Shown here piece by piece: positions 1 to 6,445 of a stretch of DNA of 9,742 nucleotides. This DNA comes from an uncultured Collinsella sp. Lineage in GTDB: Bacteria > Actinomycetota > Coriobacteriia > Coriobacteriales > Coriobacteriaceae. Below the pieces are notes generated by a model, which had not been told where the DNA came from, made no database searches, and was given only the letters and a program-made list of their open reading frames with translations. The position numbers and the translations under genes were made by a program. Each line of letters opens with the position of its first letter. Positions within the stretch are counted from its first letter, which is position 1. Where the stretch lies: NCBI GenBank assembly GCA_902494465.1, contig CABUTH010000062.1, positions 1 to 9,742 of the forward strand. The letters are read 5' to 3'.

Positions 1-156
1 GAAGTTCATCAGGACCTTTGCGAACTGGCCGGAACCACCGGTCTGCTTCTTGTGGGTGTAGCCCTGGTCCATGACGGCCTTGCGGATGGTCTCGCGGTAG
101 GCGACCTGCGGCTTGCCCTGGTTGCACTCAACCTTGAACTCGCGGCGCATACGGTC
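1..156 (-). other. Elongation factor G (fusA) domain IV fragment at the contig edge
   Basis: Read on the minus strand, bases 156 to 1 encode [20 protein letters not shown], then [20 protein letters not shown], then [12 protein letters not shown]. The pattern [20 protein letters not shown] followed by a QxGGxGQ motif is the start of domain IV of bacterial EF-G, the GTPase that moves tRNAs through the ribosome. Codons are the kind used in highly expressed genes (AAG, GGC, ATC, TAC, GGT, TCC), unlike the mixed codons of the kinase part at 157-858. Bases 136-156 (DRMRREF) could belong to either gene, so the true switch lies there. Both ends of fusA are missing. It has no start of its own here. 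Confidence 0.85.
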
Positions 157-858
157 GTTGTCCGCTAGCACCGCCATTTGGCGCTTGAGTTCCTGGCGCT
201 GCGACTCGATACGCTCAAGCATGGGGACCATCTCGGCATAGGCGTGCTCATAGCTACGGCGTGGGTGGTCCAAATCCACCTCTTGCAACGGCGCGATGAT
301 GGCACGGGACTCGCGGCGCGCCATAAAAAACGAGAGTACCGCACCCGCTGCTGCGATAAACAGCATCGGCGCCACCATCGACAGCAAAATCGCCGTAACG
401 CCAGGCTGGGCCTGCGCCAAGCGGACAACCTGGCCGTTATCAAGGGCGACGGCGCGATACAGCATAATCTCGTCGAGCGTAGAGCTTGCGCGCTCCGCGG
501 AACCCAAACCACTCTCAAAGGCCTCGATGACCTCGGGGCGATCGCCATGGTTGGGCAGTGCGGAAGGCGACGCCGCGTTGTCGTAGGCAACCGATCCGTC
601 CTTATTGATCAGCGTGATACGAAGATCCTCGCGATCGAGGCTTCGCAAGAACGGAATGGGCTCCTGCTGCTCGTCGAGAGCGGCAGCAATGAGCTCGGTT
701 TCCTGCGCCAGATTGGCACTCGTGGCATCCGCCAAAGTGTTTTGCACAAAGAACGCACCCAGCACCGTAAACGCCACGATAACTGCCATGGCGCAGACAA
801 AGATCGTCACAAAAACGCGGTGCGACAGCGTATGTTTTCCCTGGGGGGCGAAGACCAC
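1..858 (-). CDS. PhoR-type sensor histidine kinase, N-terminal part, fused in frame to an EF-G fragment (chimeric, partial)
   Basis: This is the sensing half of a membrane histidine kinase, partner of the PhoB-type regulator just upstream. The start is the GTG at 858: a GGAGGAG ribosome site (865-871) sits 6 nt ahead, inside the end of the regulator gene, so translation is probably coupled. The protein has a first membrane helix at about residues 16-38, an outside domain at about 40-153 with the PhoR-like pattern [14 protein letters not shown] followed by NHGDRPEV, a second helix at about 155-180, and a short linker helix ending DRMRREF at 235-241. A normal kinase continues with TANxSHELKTPL; here the histidine box, dimerisation and ATP-binding domains are absent. 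From residue 242 the sequence is elongation factor G. The frame stays open to base 1. As it stands the product cannot be a working kinase. The kinase identity is sure; the fusion is probably artificial. Confidence 0.85.
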   Translation of the reverse strand, partial: MVFAPQGKHTLSHRVFVTIFVCAMAVIVAFTVLGAFFVQNTLADATSANLAQETELIAAALDEQQEPIPFLRSLDREDLRITLINKDGSVAYDNAASPSALPNHGDRPEVIEAFESGLGSAERASSTLDEIMLYRAVALDNGQVVRLAQAQPGVTAILLSMVAPMLFIAAAGAVLSFFMARRESRAIIAPLQEVDLDHPRRSYEHAYAEMVPMLERIESQRQELKRQMAVLADNDRMRREFKVECNQGKPQVAYRETIRKAVMDQGYTHKKQTGGSGQFAKVLMNF

Positions 859-861
859 GGG

Positions 862-1590
862 TTACTCCTCCGATGCGGTGGCCGCGGTGTCGTCGCCTTC
901 GGCACCATCACCGGCAGAAGGCTCGGCCAGGCGATAACCCACGCCGCGCACGGTCTCGATGGCGCTGGCATGCTCGCCCAGTTTTTGGCGAAGCGTCTGC
1001 ACGTGCACGTCGACGGTGCGCGAACCGCCGTCGAAGTCCCAGCCCCACACGCTCTGCAGCAACGACTCGCGGGTAAAGACCACGCCGGGCTTGCGCATGA
1101 GGTACTCGAGCAGGTCGAACTCGCGCAGGGTGAGCTTAAGCGGCTCGCCGGCAACGGTCACCTCGCGATGGCTGGGCGAGAGCACGATGTCGCCCACGCT
1201 GAGCACATCGCTCGCCTGCTTGACCATGCCGCCGCGACGCAGCAGTGCGCGGCAGCGGCTCGCAAGCTCCATGAGCGAAAACGGCTTAGTCAGGTAATCG
1301 TCGGCACCGCCATCGAGCGCCATCACCTTGTCGAGCTCGGTGTCCTTGGCGGTAAGCATCATGATGGGCACCGTCGCCGTCAGGCAATCGGCACGCAGGC
1401 GACGCATAATCGCCAAGCCATCGGTGTCGGGCAGCATGATATCGAGCAGCACAGCATCGGGCACCCGTCGCGCCACGGCAGCTTTAAACTCGCCGTCGCA
1501 CGAAAAGCCCTCGGCCTCGATTCCCTGCTTGCGCAGCGCGTAGACTGTCAAATCCCTGATGTTGTCATCGTCCTCGACGTAATAGATCAT
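862..1590 (-). CDS. PhoB-type OmpR-family response regulator
   Basis: This is a DNA-binding response regulator, 242 residues, the usual OmpR/PhoB length. The receiver domain (about 1-118) shows the acidic cluster E6-D7-D8, the phosphate-accepting D50 in AVLLDIMLPD, T80 in MMLTAKD and K102 in YLTKPF. The winged-helix domain (about 128-222) ends with the typical RTVDVHVQTLRQKLG and IETVRGVGYRL patterns. The tail after 222 is acidic and likely disordered. ATG 1590 is preceded by GGGG at a 6-nt gap. The gene lies 64 nt after pstB and 3 nt before the PhoR-type kinase start, so it is probably transcribed with both. Together with pstB this suggests a regulator of the phosphate-starvation response. 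PhoB, PhoP or RegX3 naming cannot be settled from sequence alone. Confidence 0.9.
   Translation of the reverse strand: MIYYVEDDDNIRDLTVYALRKQGIEAEGFSCDGEFKAAVARRVPDAVLLDIMLPDTDGLAIMRRLRADCLTATVPIMMLTAKDTELDKVMALDGGADDYLTKPFSLMELASRCRALLRRGGMVKQASDVLSVGDIVLSPSHREVTVAGEPLKLTLREFDLLEYLMRKPGVVFTRESLLQSVWGWDFDGGSRTVDVHVQTLRQKLGEHASAIETVRGVGYRLAEPSAGDGAEGDDTAATASEE
865..871 (-). promoter_or_regulatory. Ribosome binding site that fixes the kinase start at 858
   Basis: On the minus strand GGAGGAG lies 6 nt before GTG 858 and inside the last codons of the response regulator, whose stop codon is at 862-864. It is a near-perfect Shine-Dalgarno site and supports the GTG start and coupled translation of the two genes. 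Confidence 0.75.
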
Positions 1591-1654
1591 GTTGAACCCC
1601 TTTGCGGCCGATATGACCGCATCTTAACCCTAAAGGCACCTGTAAAAGACAGCG

Positions 1655-2530
1655 TCAGCCAAAACGCCCCGTCAAATAATCCGCGGTGCGCGGATCGGAC
1701 GGATTCTTGAAGAGTTGCGCGGTGGGCGCGTGCTCCACCAGCTCACCCAGCAAAAAGAACGCAACCGAATCGGAAATACGCGCGGCCTGCTGCATGTTGT
1801 GCGTCACGACCACCAGCGTGCAGGTCTCCTTGAGCTCGCAGGCCAGCTGCTCCACCACCAACGTCGACACAGGGTCGAGTGCCGAGGTCGGCTCGTCCAT
1901 CAGCAGAATGTCGGGCTGCACGGCAAGTGCGCGGGCGATGCACAGGCGTTGCTGCTGACCGCCCGAAAGACCCAGGCCCGACTCCTTGAGCTTGTCCTTG
2001 ACCTCATCCCATAGCGCAGCGCGACGAAGGGAGTCCTCGACCAGCTCATCGAGCACGGCGCGGTCGCGCACGCCCATACCGCGAGGACCGTAGGCGACGT
2101 TGTCGTAGATGCTCATGGGAAACGGGTTGGGGCGCTGGAACACCATGCCCACGCGCTGGCGCAAACGGCAGATGTCGTAATCGCCCAGGATATCTTGACC
2201 ATCGAGCGCAATCTTGCCCTCGATGCGGCAATCCTTGATGCCGTCGTTCATGCGGTTAAAGCAGCGCAGCAACGTAGACTTTCCGCAGCCCGAAGGCCCG
2301 ATGAACGAGGTGATCTGCTTGTCGCGGATCTTGATATTCACGTCCTTGAGCGCATGGTGGTCGCCATAGAACAGGTCGAGGCCCTCGACGTCGATGCGCG
2401 TCGGCGAGGCGGCAAGTTCCTCTGCCGTGGGGCGAGTCGCATCCCCAACCTCGCGCTCATGCGCGGCCTCGGCCTGCGCTTCCATGAGTTCTTCAAGCTC
2501 CGTGGGCTCCACAGCCGCAGCAGCCGTCAT
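1655..2530 (-). CDS. pstB: Phosphate ABC transporter ATP-binding protein PstB
   Basis: PstB is the ATPase of the high-affinity phosphate importer PstSCAB and works on the inner face of the membrane. Residues from M at 2530: Walker [10 protein letters not shown] (78-86), Q-loop Q132 followed by the PstB-specific [19 protein letters not shown] (133-151), signature LSGGQQQR (188-195), Walker [14 protein letters not shown] (208-220) and switch histidine H244. An in-frame ATG at 2545 is possible, but GGAGGTG at 2537-2543 sits 6 nt before ATG 2530 and overlaps the earlier ATG region, so 2530 is the better start (291 residues). The first roughly 44 residues form an Ala/Glu-rich extension ahead of the usual PstB start. 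No pstS, pstC, pstA or phoU is in the window. The genes on either side are two-component systems, so the importer's other parts must lie elsewhere. Confidence 0.95.
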   Translation of the reverse strand: MTAAAAVEPTELEELMEAQAEAAHEREVGDATRPTAEELAASPTRIDVEGLDLFYGDHHALKDVNIKIRDKQITSFIGPSGCGKSTLLRCFNRMNDGIKDCRIEGKIALDGQDILGDYDICRLRQRVGMVFQRPNPFPMSIYDNVAYGPRGMGVRDRAVLDELVEDSLRRAALWDEVKDKLKESGLGLSGGQQQRLCIARALAVQPDILLMDEPTSALDPVSTLVVEQLACELKETCTLVVVTHNMQQAARISDSVAFFLLGELVEHAPTAQLFKNPSDPRTADYLTGRFG

Positions 2531-2536
2531 ACCGCA

Positions 2537-2543
2537 CACCTCC
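2537..2543 (-). promoter_or_regulatory. Ribosome binding site that fixes the pstB start at 2530
   Basis: On the minus strand GGAGGTG precedes ATG 2530 by 6 nt. The alternative ATG at 2543-2545 directly abuts this site and has no good site of its own, so the shorter protein is preferred. Confidence 0.7.
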
Positions 2544-2572
2544 ATATCGATATCAATTCAGCAGTATCGATA
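2544..2572 (-). promoter_or_regulatory. Two TATCGATA palindromes before pstB, candidate operator
   Basis: In the 103-nt gap between the VanS-like kinase stop (2634) and pstB, ATATCGATAT (2544-2553) and TATCGATA (2565-2572) are perfect palindromes whose centres are 20 bp apart, about two helix turns. The first abuts the pstB ribosome site. Further upstream a TTGACA (2607-2612, minus strand) could be a -35 box; the best -10 candidate, TATGAG at 2586-2591, is only 15 bp away, so the promoter is weakly supported. Two nearby sites on one DNA face suit a dimeric repressor or a phosphate regulator. No known PHO-box consensus was recognised. Confidence 0.35.
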
Positions 2573-2633
2573 GTAGGGATCGCGGCTCATACGCACGTGA
2601 GCACATTGTCAAGTGTTTGTAAGGGCACGCTGG

Positions 2634-3872
2634 CTATGCGGCGGGCAGCTCGATGGTGAATATCGTGTGTTCGGGCGTCGATTCACATGCAACGGTACCG
2701 CCGTGTGCCGCGATGATCTCCTTGGCAATAGCAAGGCCCAAACCGGCACCACCGCGATTGGTCGCACGCGCCGCATCCAGGCGATAGAACTTCTCAAAGA
2801 TCACCTTGAGCTTAGCCGCAGGGATAGGATCGCCCTGATTGATAAAGCGCACGCGCACGCCGCCATCGTCTTGGCGCCTGGCCTCAATCGTGATAGTCGA
2901 GCCCTCATAGCTATAGGCGACGGCGTTTTTCATGATGTTGTTAAACACGCGGGCCATCTTGTCGCCATCCACGAGCACCGTCAGGTCCTCGCGAATATCA
3001 ACTTGGGCTTCCTTATGCTGCTCGTTGAGGATGGGATAGAACTCGTCAGCCACCTGAGCCAGCAGCAACCCCAGATCAACATAGCCGCGCGTGAGCACGA
3101 TATCGTGGAAGTCAAAGCGCGTGATATCGAAGAACTCTTCGATGAGTGCATCGAGCCGGTGCGCCTTGTCGAGCGCCACGCCCGTAAAGTGTGCACGTTG
3201 CTCAACCGGCAGCTCAGGAGCCTCTTGCAGCAGCGAAAGATAGCCCACCACACTGGCAAGCGGGGTGCGTAGGTCATGTGCCAAGTACGTGACCAGATCG
3301 TCCTTGCGATGAGACTCGTCACGCAAGGCCTGCTGCACCTTGCGCTCGCGATCGCGCACACGGTTGAGTGCGCCCTCGACCTCCAGGAAGTCGCCGTCGA
3401 TGTTGTCCCAGGTGTCGGGGTGATCGATCAGGCGATCTTGAATACGAGCGGCCAGCACACAATCGGCATGCTGCTCGCCCTGCTCATAGCCCTGGTAGTA
3501 CAGGGCGCGGCCGCAAAAGAACAGCACGCACACGGCAAGCGCCAGCACAAAGCCAAGCATGTTGAATACAAAGCCGGCATCGAACAGCACCGGCCCTTCG
3601 ATGCCGCCGAGTGCCATGGCGCCAATCGCCAACGTCATGGCCCACGCGGCACCGCCAATCACCACGCAGCGGCGTACGATTTCAAATCGATCGATCAGCA
3701 AAAAGCCGACAAGCAGCACCGCCAAGATTCCAGCGATGTTATCGATGCCAATCAGCAGCAGGCTCAGCAAAAAGAGCAGCACCGTTGCAAGCGCGCGGTT
3801 GTCGACGACCGACCTCACGTATTCAAAGAGTCGATCGGGCACCTCGAATGCCTGCCTATCGTCTTTTGTCAT
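2634..3872 (-). CDS. VanS-like membrane sensor histidine kinase
   Basis: This is a complete sensor kinase, 412 residues from ATG 3872. That start is favoured by GGTGGGG eight nt upstream; an in-frame GTG at 3878 would add two residues but is only 2 nt from that site. Four closely spaced hydrophobic helices at about 27-43, 44-61, 69-91 and 101-122 leave almost no outside domain, unlike classical two-helix VanS. A linker follows, then the histidine box DLVTYLAHDLRTPL with phosphate-accepting H199, very VanS-like. The ATPase domain has the N box NNIMKNAV (about 311-318), G1 INQGDPIP, F box FEKFYRLD (about 359-366) and G2 GGAGLGLAIAK (about 374-384). It lies 25 nt after the VanR-like regulator and is clearly its partner. 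The signal sensed is unknown; membrane or cell-wall stress is an inference. Confidence 0.92.
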   Translation of the reverse strand: MTKDDRQAFEVPDRLFEYVRSVVDNRALATVLLFLLSLLLIGIDNIAGILAVLLVGFLLIDRFEIVRRCVVIGGAAWAMTLAIGAMALGGIEGPVLFDAGFVFNMLGFVLALAVCVLFFCGRALYYQGYEQGEQHADCVLAARIQDRLIDHPDTWDNIDGDFLEVEGALNRVRDRERKVQQALRDESHRKDDLVTYLAHDLRTPLASVVGYLSLLQEAPELPVEQRAHFTGVALDKAHRLDALIEEFFDITRFDFHDIVLTRGYVDLGLLLAQVADEFYPILNEQHKEAQVDIREDLTVLVDGDKMARVFNNIMKNAVAYSYEGSTITIEARRQDDGGVRVRFINQGDPIPAAKLKVIFEKFYRLDAARATNRGGAGLGLAIAKEIIAAHGGTVACESTPEHTIFTIELPAA

Positions 3873-3897
3873 ATCCACTTCCCCACCATCAAAGGCG

Positions 3898-4593
3898 TTA
3901 TTCGATTATGTAGCCGACGCCCCAGACGTTTTTGATAAAGCGCGGCTTTTGAGCGTCGTCACCGATCTTTTCGCGCAGGTGGCGAATGTGCACCATCACC
4001 GTATTGTTGGAGCCGGGCATAAAATCCTCGTTCCACACCGCGCGGAACAGATCCTCCACGGCCACCACACTGCCGCGATGCTCGACCAGATACCGCAAGA
4101 TGGAATACTCGATGGGCGTGAGGCGAACCGGCGCACCGTCCACCGTTACGGAACGGGCATCGCGGTTGATCTCCAAGCCGTCGAGCTGAATGGTCGGCGA
4201 TTCGGCCGCCTGTGCACGGCTACCGTAGCTGGTGTAGCGGCGAAGCTGAGCGTGCACACGCGCGATGAGCTCCAGCGGACGGAACGGCTTAACCACGTAA
4301 TCGTCCGCGCCAAGCGAAAGGCCCCCGATCTTGTCTTGCTGGGCATCGCGCGCCGTCAGCATGATCACGGGATAGGTATGGCTGGAACGGATCGTACGCA
4401 GCAGCTCAAACCCATCGATATCGGGCAGCATGACATCCAGCAGCGCCAAATCAAACTCCTGCTCCAAAATCGCCTTGGCAGCATCGGCCCCGCTATAGGC
4501 AATCTGGACATCAAAGCCCTCTTTTGTAAGGTAGATGCCAACCAAGTCGGCGATGGCCTTCTCGTCATCAACTACCAAAATGCGCTCGTTCAT
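3898..4593 (-). CDS. VanR-like OmpR-family response regulator
   Basis: This 231-residue regulator begins MNERILVVDDEKAIADLV and matches the VanR branch of the OmpR family along its length. The receiver domain (about 1-118) has D9-D10, phosphate-accepting D53 in LALLDVMLPDIDG, T80 and K102 (ADDYVVKPF). The winged-helix domain (about 133-231) ends with MVHIRHLREKIGD and FIKNVWGVGYIIE, both typical of VanR-type proteins. AGGAG stands 7 nt ahead of ATG 4593. An extended -10 box (TGCATAAT) lies close upstream without a clear -35 box, as expected for an activated promoter. The regulator is divergent from a D-Ala-D-Ala carboxypeptidase, a plausible target. No vanH, vanA or vanX genes are present, so this is a general envelope regulator by inference and not a vancomycin-resistance cluster. 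Confidence 0.92.
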   Translation of the reverse strand: MNERILVVDDEKAIADLVGIYLTKEGFDVQIAYSGADAAKAILEQEFDLALLDVMLPDIDGFELLRTIRSSHTYPVIMLTARDAQQDKIGGLSLGADDYVVKPFRPLELIARVHAQLRRYTSYGSRAQAAESPTIQLDGLEINRDARSVTVDGAPVRLTPIEYSILRYLVEHRGSVVAVEDLFRAVWNEDFMPGSNNTVMVHIRHLREKIGDDAQKPRFIKNVWGVGYIIE

Positions 4594-4613
4594 GCGTGCT
4601 CCTCTCGCGCTCC

Positions 4614-4619
4614 ATTATG
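4614..4619 (-). promoter_or_regulatory. -10 box of the VanR-like operon
   Basis: On the minus strand CATAAT is preceded by TG one base upstream (TGCATAAT), an extended -10 pattern. It would start transcription near 4607, about 14 nt before the start codon. No TTGACA-like -35 box is found at the right distance, which fits dependence on an activator binding further upstream. Confidence 0.5.
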
Positions 4620-4652
4620 CACGAGGCGACGCACGCCACACGCAACAAGCGT

Positions 4653-4679
4653 GGGTGATTAAGTCGGCCTTAAGCACCC
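4653..4679. promoter_or_regulatory. Large imperfect dyad in the divergent regulator/carboxypeptidase promoter
   Basis: Arms GGGTGATTAAG (4653-4663) and CTTAAGCACCC (4669-4679) match as an inverted repeat at 10 of 11 positions around a 5-bp centre. The same stretch holds TTAAG twice with an 11-bp period (4659-4663, 4670-4674), the spacing used by OmpR-family regulators on direct repeats. The centre is about 59 bp before the predicted start of the VanR-like operon, a usual activator position, and about 90 bp before the predicted carboxypeptidase start. It is the best candidate for binding by the VanR-like protein. Confidence 0.5.
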
Positions 4680-4745
4680 TTGTGCCCGTTCGGGTGCGGA
4701 TGTGGGCCACACGCGCACGCGATGATCGCCGACGCCGGCAAACGA

Positions 4746-4751
4746 TATACT
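4746..4751 (+). promoter_or_regulatory. -10 box of the carboxypeptidase gene
   Basis: TATACT matches TATAAT at five of six positions and lies about 40 nt before GTG 4791. The region 17 bp upstream (around 4723-4728) is not a good -35 box. The position of this box argues against the longer open frames that start at 4680 or 4722, which would have the promoter inside the gene. Confidence 0.45.
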
Positions 4752-4790
4752 CTAGTTCCAGAAGAGACCATCCCGTCGAAAGCGAAATCC

Positions 4791-6131
4791 GTGAAGTCCC
4801 TCACCTCTTTTGCAAAGCGCTCAGCCCAGCTTGCCGCCGGCCTTGTCTGCGCTATCGCCCTTGCCGCTGGCGTGCCCACCGTCGCCGGCGCCCAAGTGCT
4901 CACGACCGACAATGTTTGCGGCAAAACCGCTGATGCGCGCGGCATCACGGCCGAAAACCTGCCCGATATCGATGCGACCAATGCCCTCGTCATGGGCAAA
5001 GACGGCACCGTCTACTATGCCCGCAGCGCCGATGAGCAGGTCAAGATTGCCTCGATCACCAAGGTCATGACCGCAATCCTAACCGTCGAGAATTGCAAGA
5101 TGGACGAGAAGGTCACGGTGAGCAACGCCGCAGCCACCGTAGGTAATTCGACCGCCGGCTTGCTCGAAGGCGACGAGCTTACCGTGGAGCAGGCACTGCG
5201 CGGCCTGATGATTCCCTCGGGCAACGACGCCGCCATCGTGCTCGCCGAATATGTGGGCAAGAAGATCGACCCTAAGACCAAAGACGCCGAGGCCACATTT
5301 GTGAAGGCCATGAACGAGCGTGCCAAGAAACTCGGCTGCACCGGTACGCTTTTTGAAAACCCGCATGGTCTGGACTTTGATGAGTGGGCTGGCGATATGC
5401 ACTCAACCGCACACGACGTAGCGCTGATGATGCAGGAGGCCATGAAAAACGACACGATCCGCGAGGTCGTAGCGAGCGAGGATTCCTGGATCGAGGTCAC
5501 GGGCGCCGACGGCACCGATCATTCGCATTCCATGGACACGCATAACTATTTGCTGGGCCAAGATGGCAACATCGGCGGCAAGACCGGCACCACCGACGAT
5601 GCAGGCTATTGTTTTACGGGTGCCTACAACCGCGATGGCGACGAGATCTACACCGTCGTTTTGAACTCCACCACCACCGACCAGCGCTTTACCGATACCG
5701 CAACCCTTGCCAGTTGGTACTACGGTCACAAGGTGACGGTCGCAATCGCCAACACGCAGGAAAAGACCGCCAACGGCAACCCGCTTATGGCACGCATTAG
5801 CCAGACAGATTGGACGGACAAGACGATCGACGCCACGCTCGCCGACCCCGCCGCACAGGCAACGGTGTTCTCACTCGCCGGCGAAGTGACCGAAAAAGTT
5901 AGCTACGATGACCTTTCGGGCACGGTGCATGTTGGCGACAAGGTAGGCAGCGTTACGCTCAAGCAGGACAGCACCAAGGTCGCCGTCATGGACCTGGTTG
6001 CCGACGAGGAAGGCACAGGGCCGAATCCCATTGAATGGCTCCTTGTGAAGCTCGACCGCCTGGGCCGCCGCATCGACAACCGCCCACTCACGGCAGAAAG
6101 CGAGACCGTAGCCAAGGCACCCGAGGTGTAG
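4791..6131 (+). CDS. Serine D-Ala-D-Ala carboxypeptidase, PBP5/S11 family (secreted)
   Basis: This enzyme removes the last D-alanine from peptidoglycan stem peptides outside the cell. From GTG 4791 (446 residues) the protein opens with a signal peptide: basic start VKSLTSFAKR, a hydrophobic core, and a likely cleavage after VAGA near residue 34. The three catalytic motifs are present: SITK with nucleophile S88 and K91, SGN at 143-145, and KTG at 264-266 within GGKTGTTDDAGYCF. The region after about 313 resembles the beta-rich C-terminal domain of PBP5, and the end NPIEWLLVKLDRLGRRID could be an amphipathic membrane anchor. The frame is open back to a TTG at 4680, but that would bury the signal peptide and the -10 box. 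The ribosome site before the GTG is weak. It is divergent from the VanR/VanS-like pair, which may control it. Confidence 0.9.
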   Translation: MKSLTSFAKRSAQLAAGLVCAIALAAGVPTVAGAQVLTTDNVCGKTADARGITAENLPDIDATNALVMGKDGTVYYARSADEQVKIASITKVMTAILTVENCKMDEKVTVSNAAATVGNSTAGLLEGDELTVEQALRGLMIPSGNDAAIVLAEYVGKKIDPKTKDAEATFVKAMNERAKKLGCTGTLFENPHGLDFDEWAGDMHSTAHDVALMMQEAMKNDTIREVVASEDSWIEVTGADGTDHSHSMDTHNYLLGQDGNIGGKTGTTDDAGYCFTGAYNRDGDEIYTVVLNSTTTDQRFTDTATLASWYYGHKVTVAIANTQEKTANGNPLMARISQTDWTDKTIDATLADPAAQATVFSLAGEVTEKVSYDDLSGTVHVGDKVGSVTLKQDSTKVAVMDLVADEEGTGPNPIEWLLVKLDRLGRRIDNRPLTAESETVAKAPEV

Positions 6132-6156
6132 GGCCGGAGCGATATCACATCGAACC

Positions 6157-6188
6157 AAATGAGGCGTCCAACGGGGCGCCTCATTTTT
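6157..6188 (+). terminator. Rho-independent terminator of the carboxypeptidase gene
   Basis: Stem arms AATGAGGCG (6158-6166) and CGCCTCATT (6177-6185) are perfectly paired around a 10-nt loop and run into a T stretch (6184-6188). It begins about 26 nt after the stop codon. The A-run on the far side means it may also work on the minus strand. Confidence 0.85.
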
Positions 6189-6190
6189 GA

Positions 6191-6207
6191 GGGTTCGAAT
6201 CCCCAGC
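6191..6207 (+). repeat. Inverted copy of the tRNA-Ser T-arm region
   Basis: GGGTTCGAATCCCCAGC on the plus strand is identical over 17 bases to the T-arm/acceptor junction of the minus-strand tRNA-Ser (complement at 6272-6288). It lies beyond that tRNA's terminator and is followed by CCTCCTTTCTCC, a poor echo of the acceptor end. No body of a tRNA precedes it. It is either a remnant of a tRNA 3' end or a recombination scar. Because T-arms are nearly self-complementary, part of the match in this orientation is expected from any T-arm copy. Confidence 0.6.
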
Positions 6208-6221
6208 CTCCTTTCTCCACA

Positions 6222-6250
6222 CAAAAAAGGGCCCCAAATGGGACCCTTCT
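6222..6250 (-). terminator. Rho-independent terminator of tRNA-Ser
   Basis: On the minus strand an 8-bp stem with one mismatch (AAGGG-T-CCC paired with GGG-C-CCTT, loop ATTT) is followed by six T. It starts 13 nt after the encoded CCA of tRNA-Ser. Confidence 0.8.
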
Positions 6251-6262
6251 TCAAATTCGTAC

Positions 6263-6353
6263 TGGCGGAGAGCTGGGGATTCGAACCCCAGATGCCCTTT
6301 TGGGGCATACTCGCTTAGCAGGCGAGCACCTTCGGCCTCTCGGTCAGCTCTCC
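6263..6353 (-). tRNA. tRNA-Ser(GCT)
   Basis: The 91-nt gene includes an encoded CCA (6263-6265). The acceptor stem GGAGAGC/GCTCTCC is fully paired and the discriminator base is G. The anticodon stem CTCGC/GCGAG encloses the loop CTGCTAA, anticodon GCT, reading AGC and AGU serine codons. A long variable arm (GCCC AAAA GGGC region) is typical of class II tRNA-Ser, and the T-arm has GGTTCGAATCC. It has its own promoter and terminator. Confidence 0.97.
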
Positions 6354-6367
6354 GTAACAGCCGTTCT

Positions 6368-6396
6368 ATAGTAACCAAACAGCCAAGGATGGGCAA
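6368..6396 (-). promoter_or_regulatory. Promoter of tRNA-Ser
   Basis: On the minus strand TTGCCC (6391-6396) and TACTAT (6368-6373) are separated by exactly 17 bp, and the tRNA begins 14 nt after the -10 box. The boxes are moderate matches to the consensus. Confidence 0.5.
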
Positions 6397-6436
6397 GAGG
6401 AAATTTTCTAATTGCCTAGCATCCTTTCCTCCTTGG
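6383..6436 (-). other. Composite imperfect hairpin between the TPR gene and tRNA-Ser
   Basis: On the minus strand three nested arm pairs, CCAA/TTGG, GGATG/CATCC and GGCAA/TTGCC, can stack into one stem with an 8-nt and a 3-nt bulge, starting 10 nt after the stop of the TPR-repeat gene. No T-run follows, so it is not a standard terminator. It may shield the 3' end of that mRNA. It overlaps the -35 box of tRNA-Ser. Confidence 0.3.
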
Positions 6437-6445
6437 AAGCTTCAC

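Noticed and set aside
178..1710. A 510-codon open frame on the plus strand
   Set aside because: It lies opposite the kinase, the response regulator and the end of pstB. Its protein is rich in His, Arg and Gln with no domain, as expected from the shadow of GC-rich genes.
4680..4790. A longer carboxypeptidase starting at TTG 4680 or ATG 4722
   Set aside because: The extra residues are Cys/Gly/His-rich, would place the signal peptide inside the protein and include the likely -10 box at 4746. GTG 4791 opens directly with the signal peptide.
2634..6131. A vancomycin-resistance gene cluster
   Set aside because: Only VanR/VanS-like regulators and a general S11 carboxypeptidase are present. There is no vanH, no D-Ala-D-Lac or D-Ala-D-Ser ligase and no vanX or vanT.
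6189..6218. A second complete tRNA on the plus strand before tRNA-Ser
   Set aside because: Only a T-arm-like stretch and a poor acceptor end exist. The sequence before it is the carboxypeptidase terminator, with no anticodon or D arm.
5871..6308. A 145-codon minus-strand open frame over the carboxypeptidase end and tRNA-Ser
   Set aside because: It crosses the tRNA and two terminators and has no recognisable domain.
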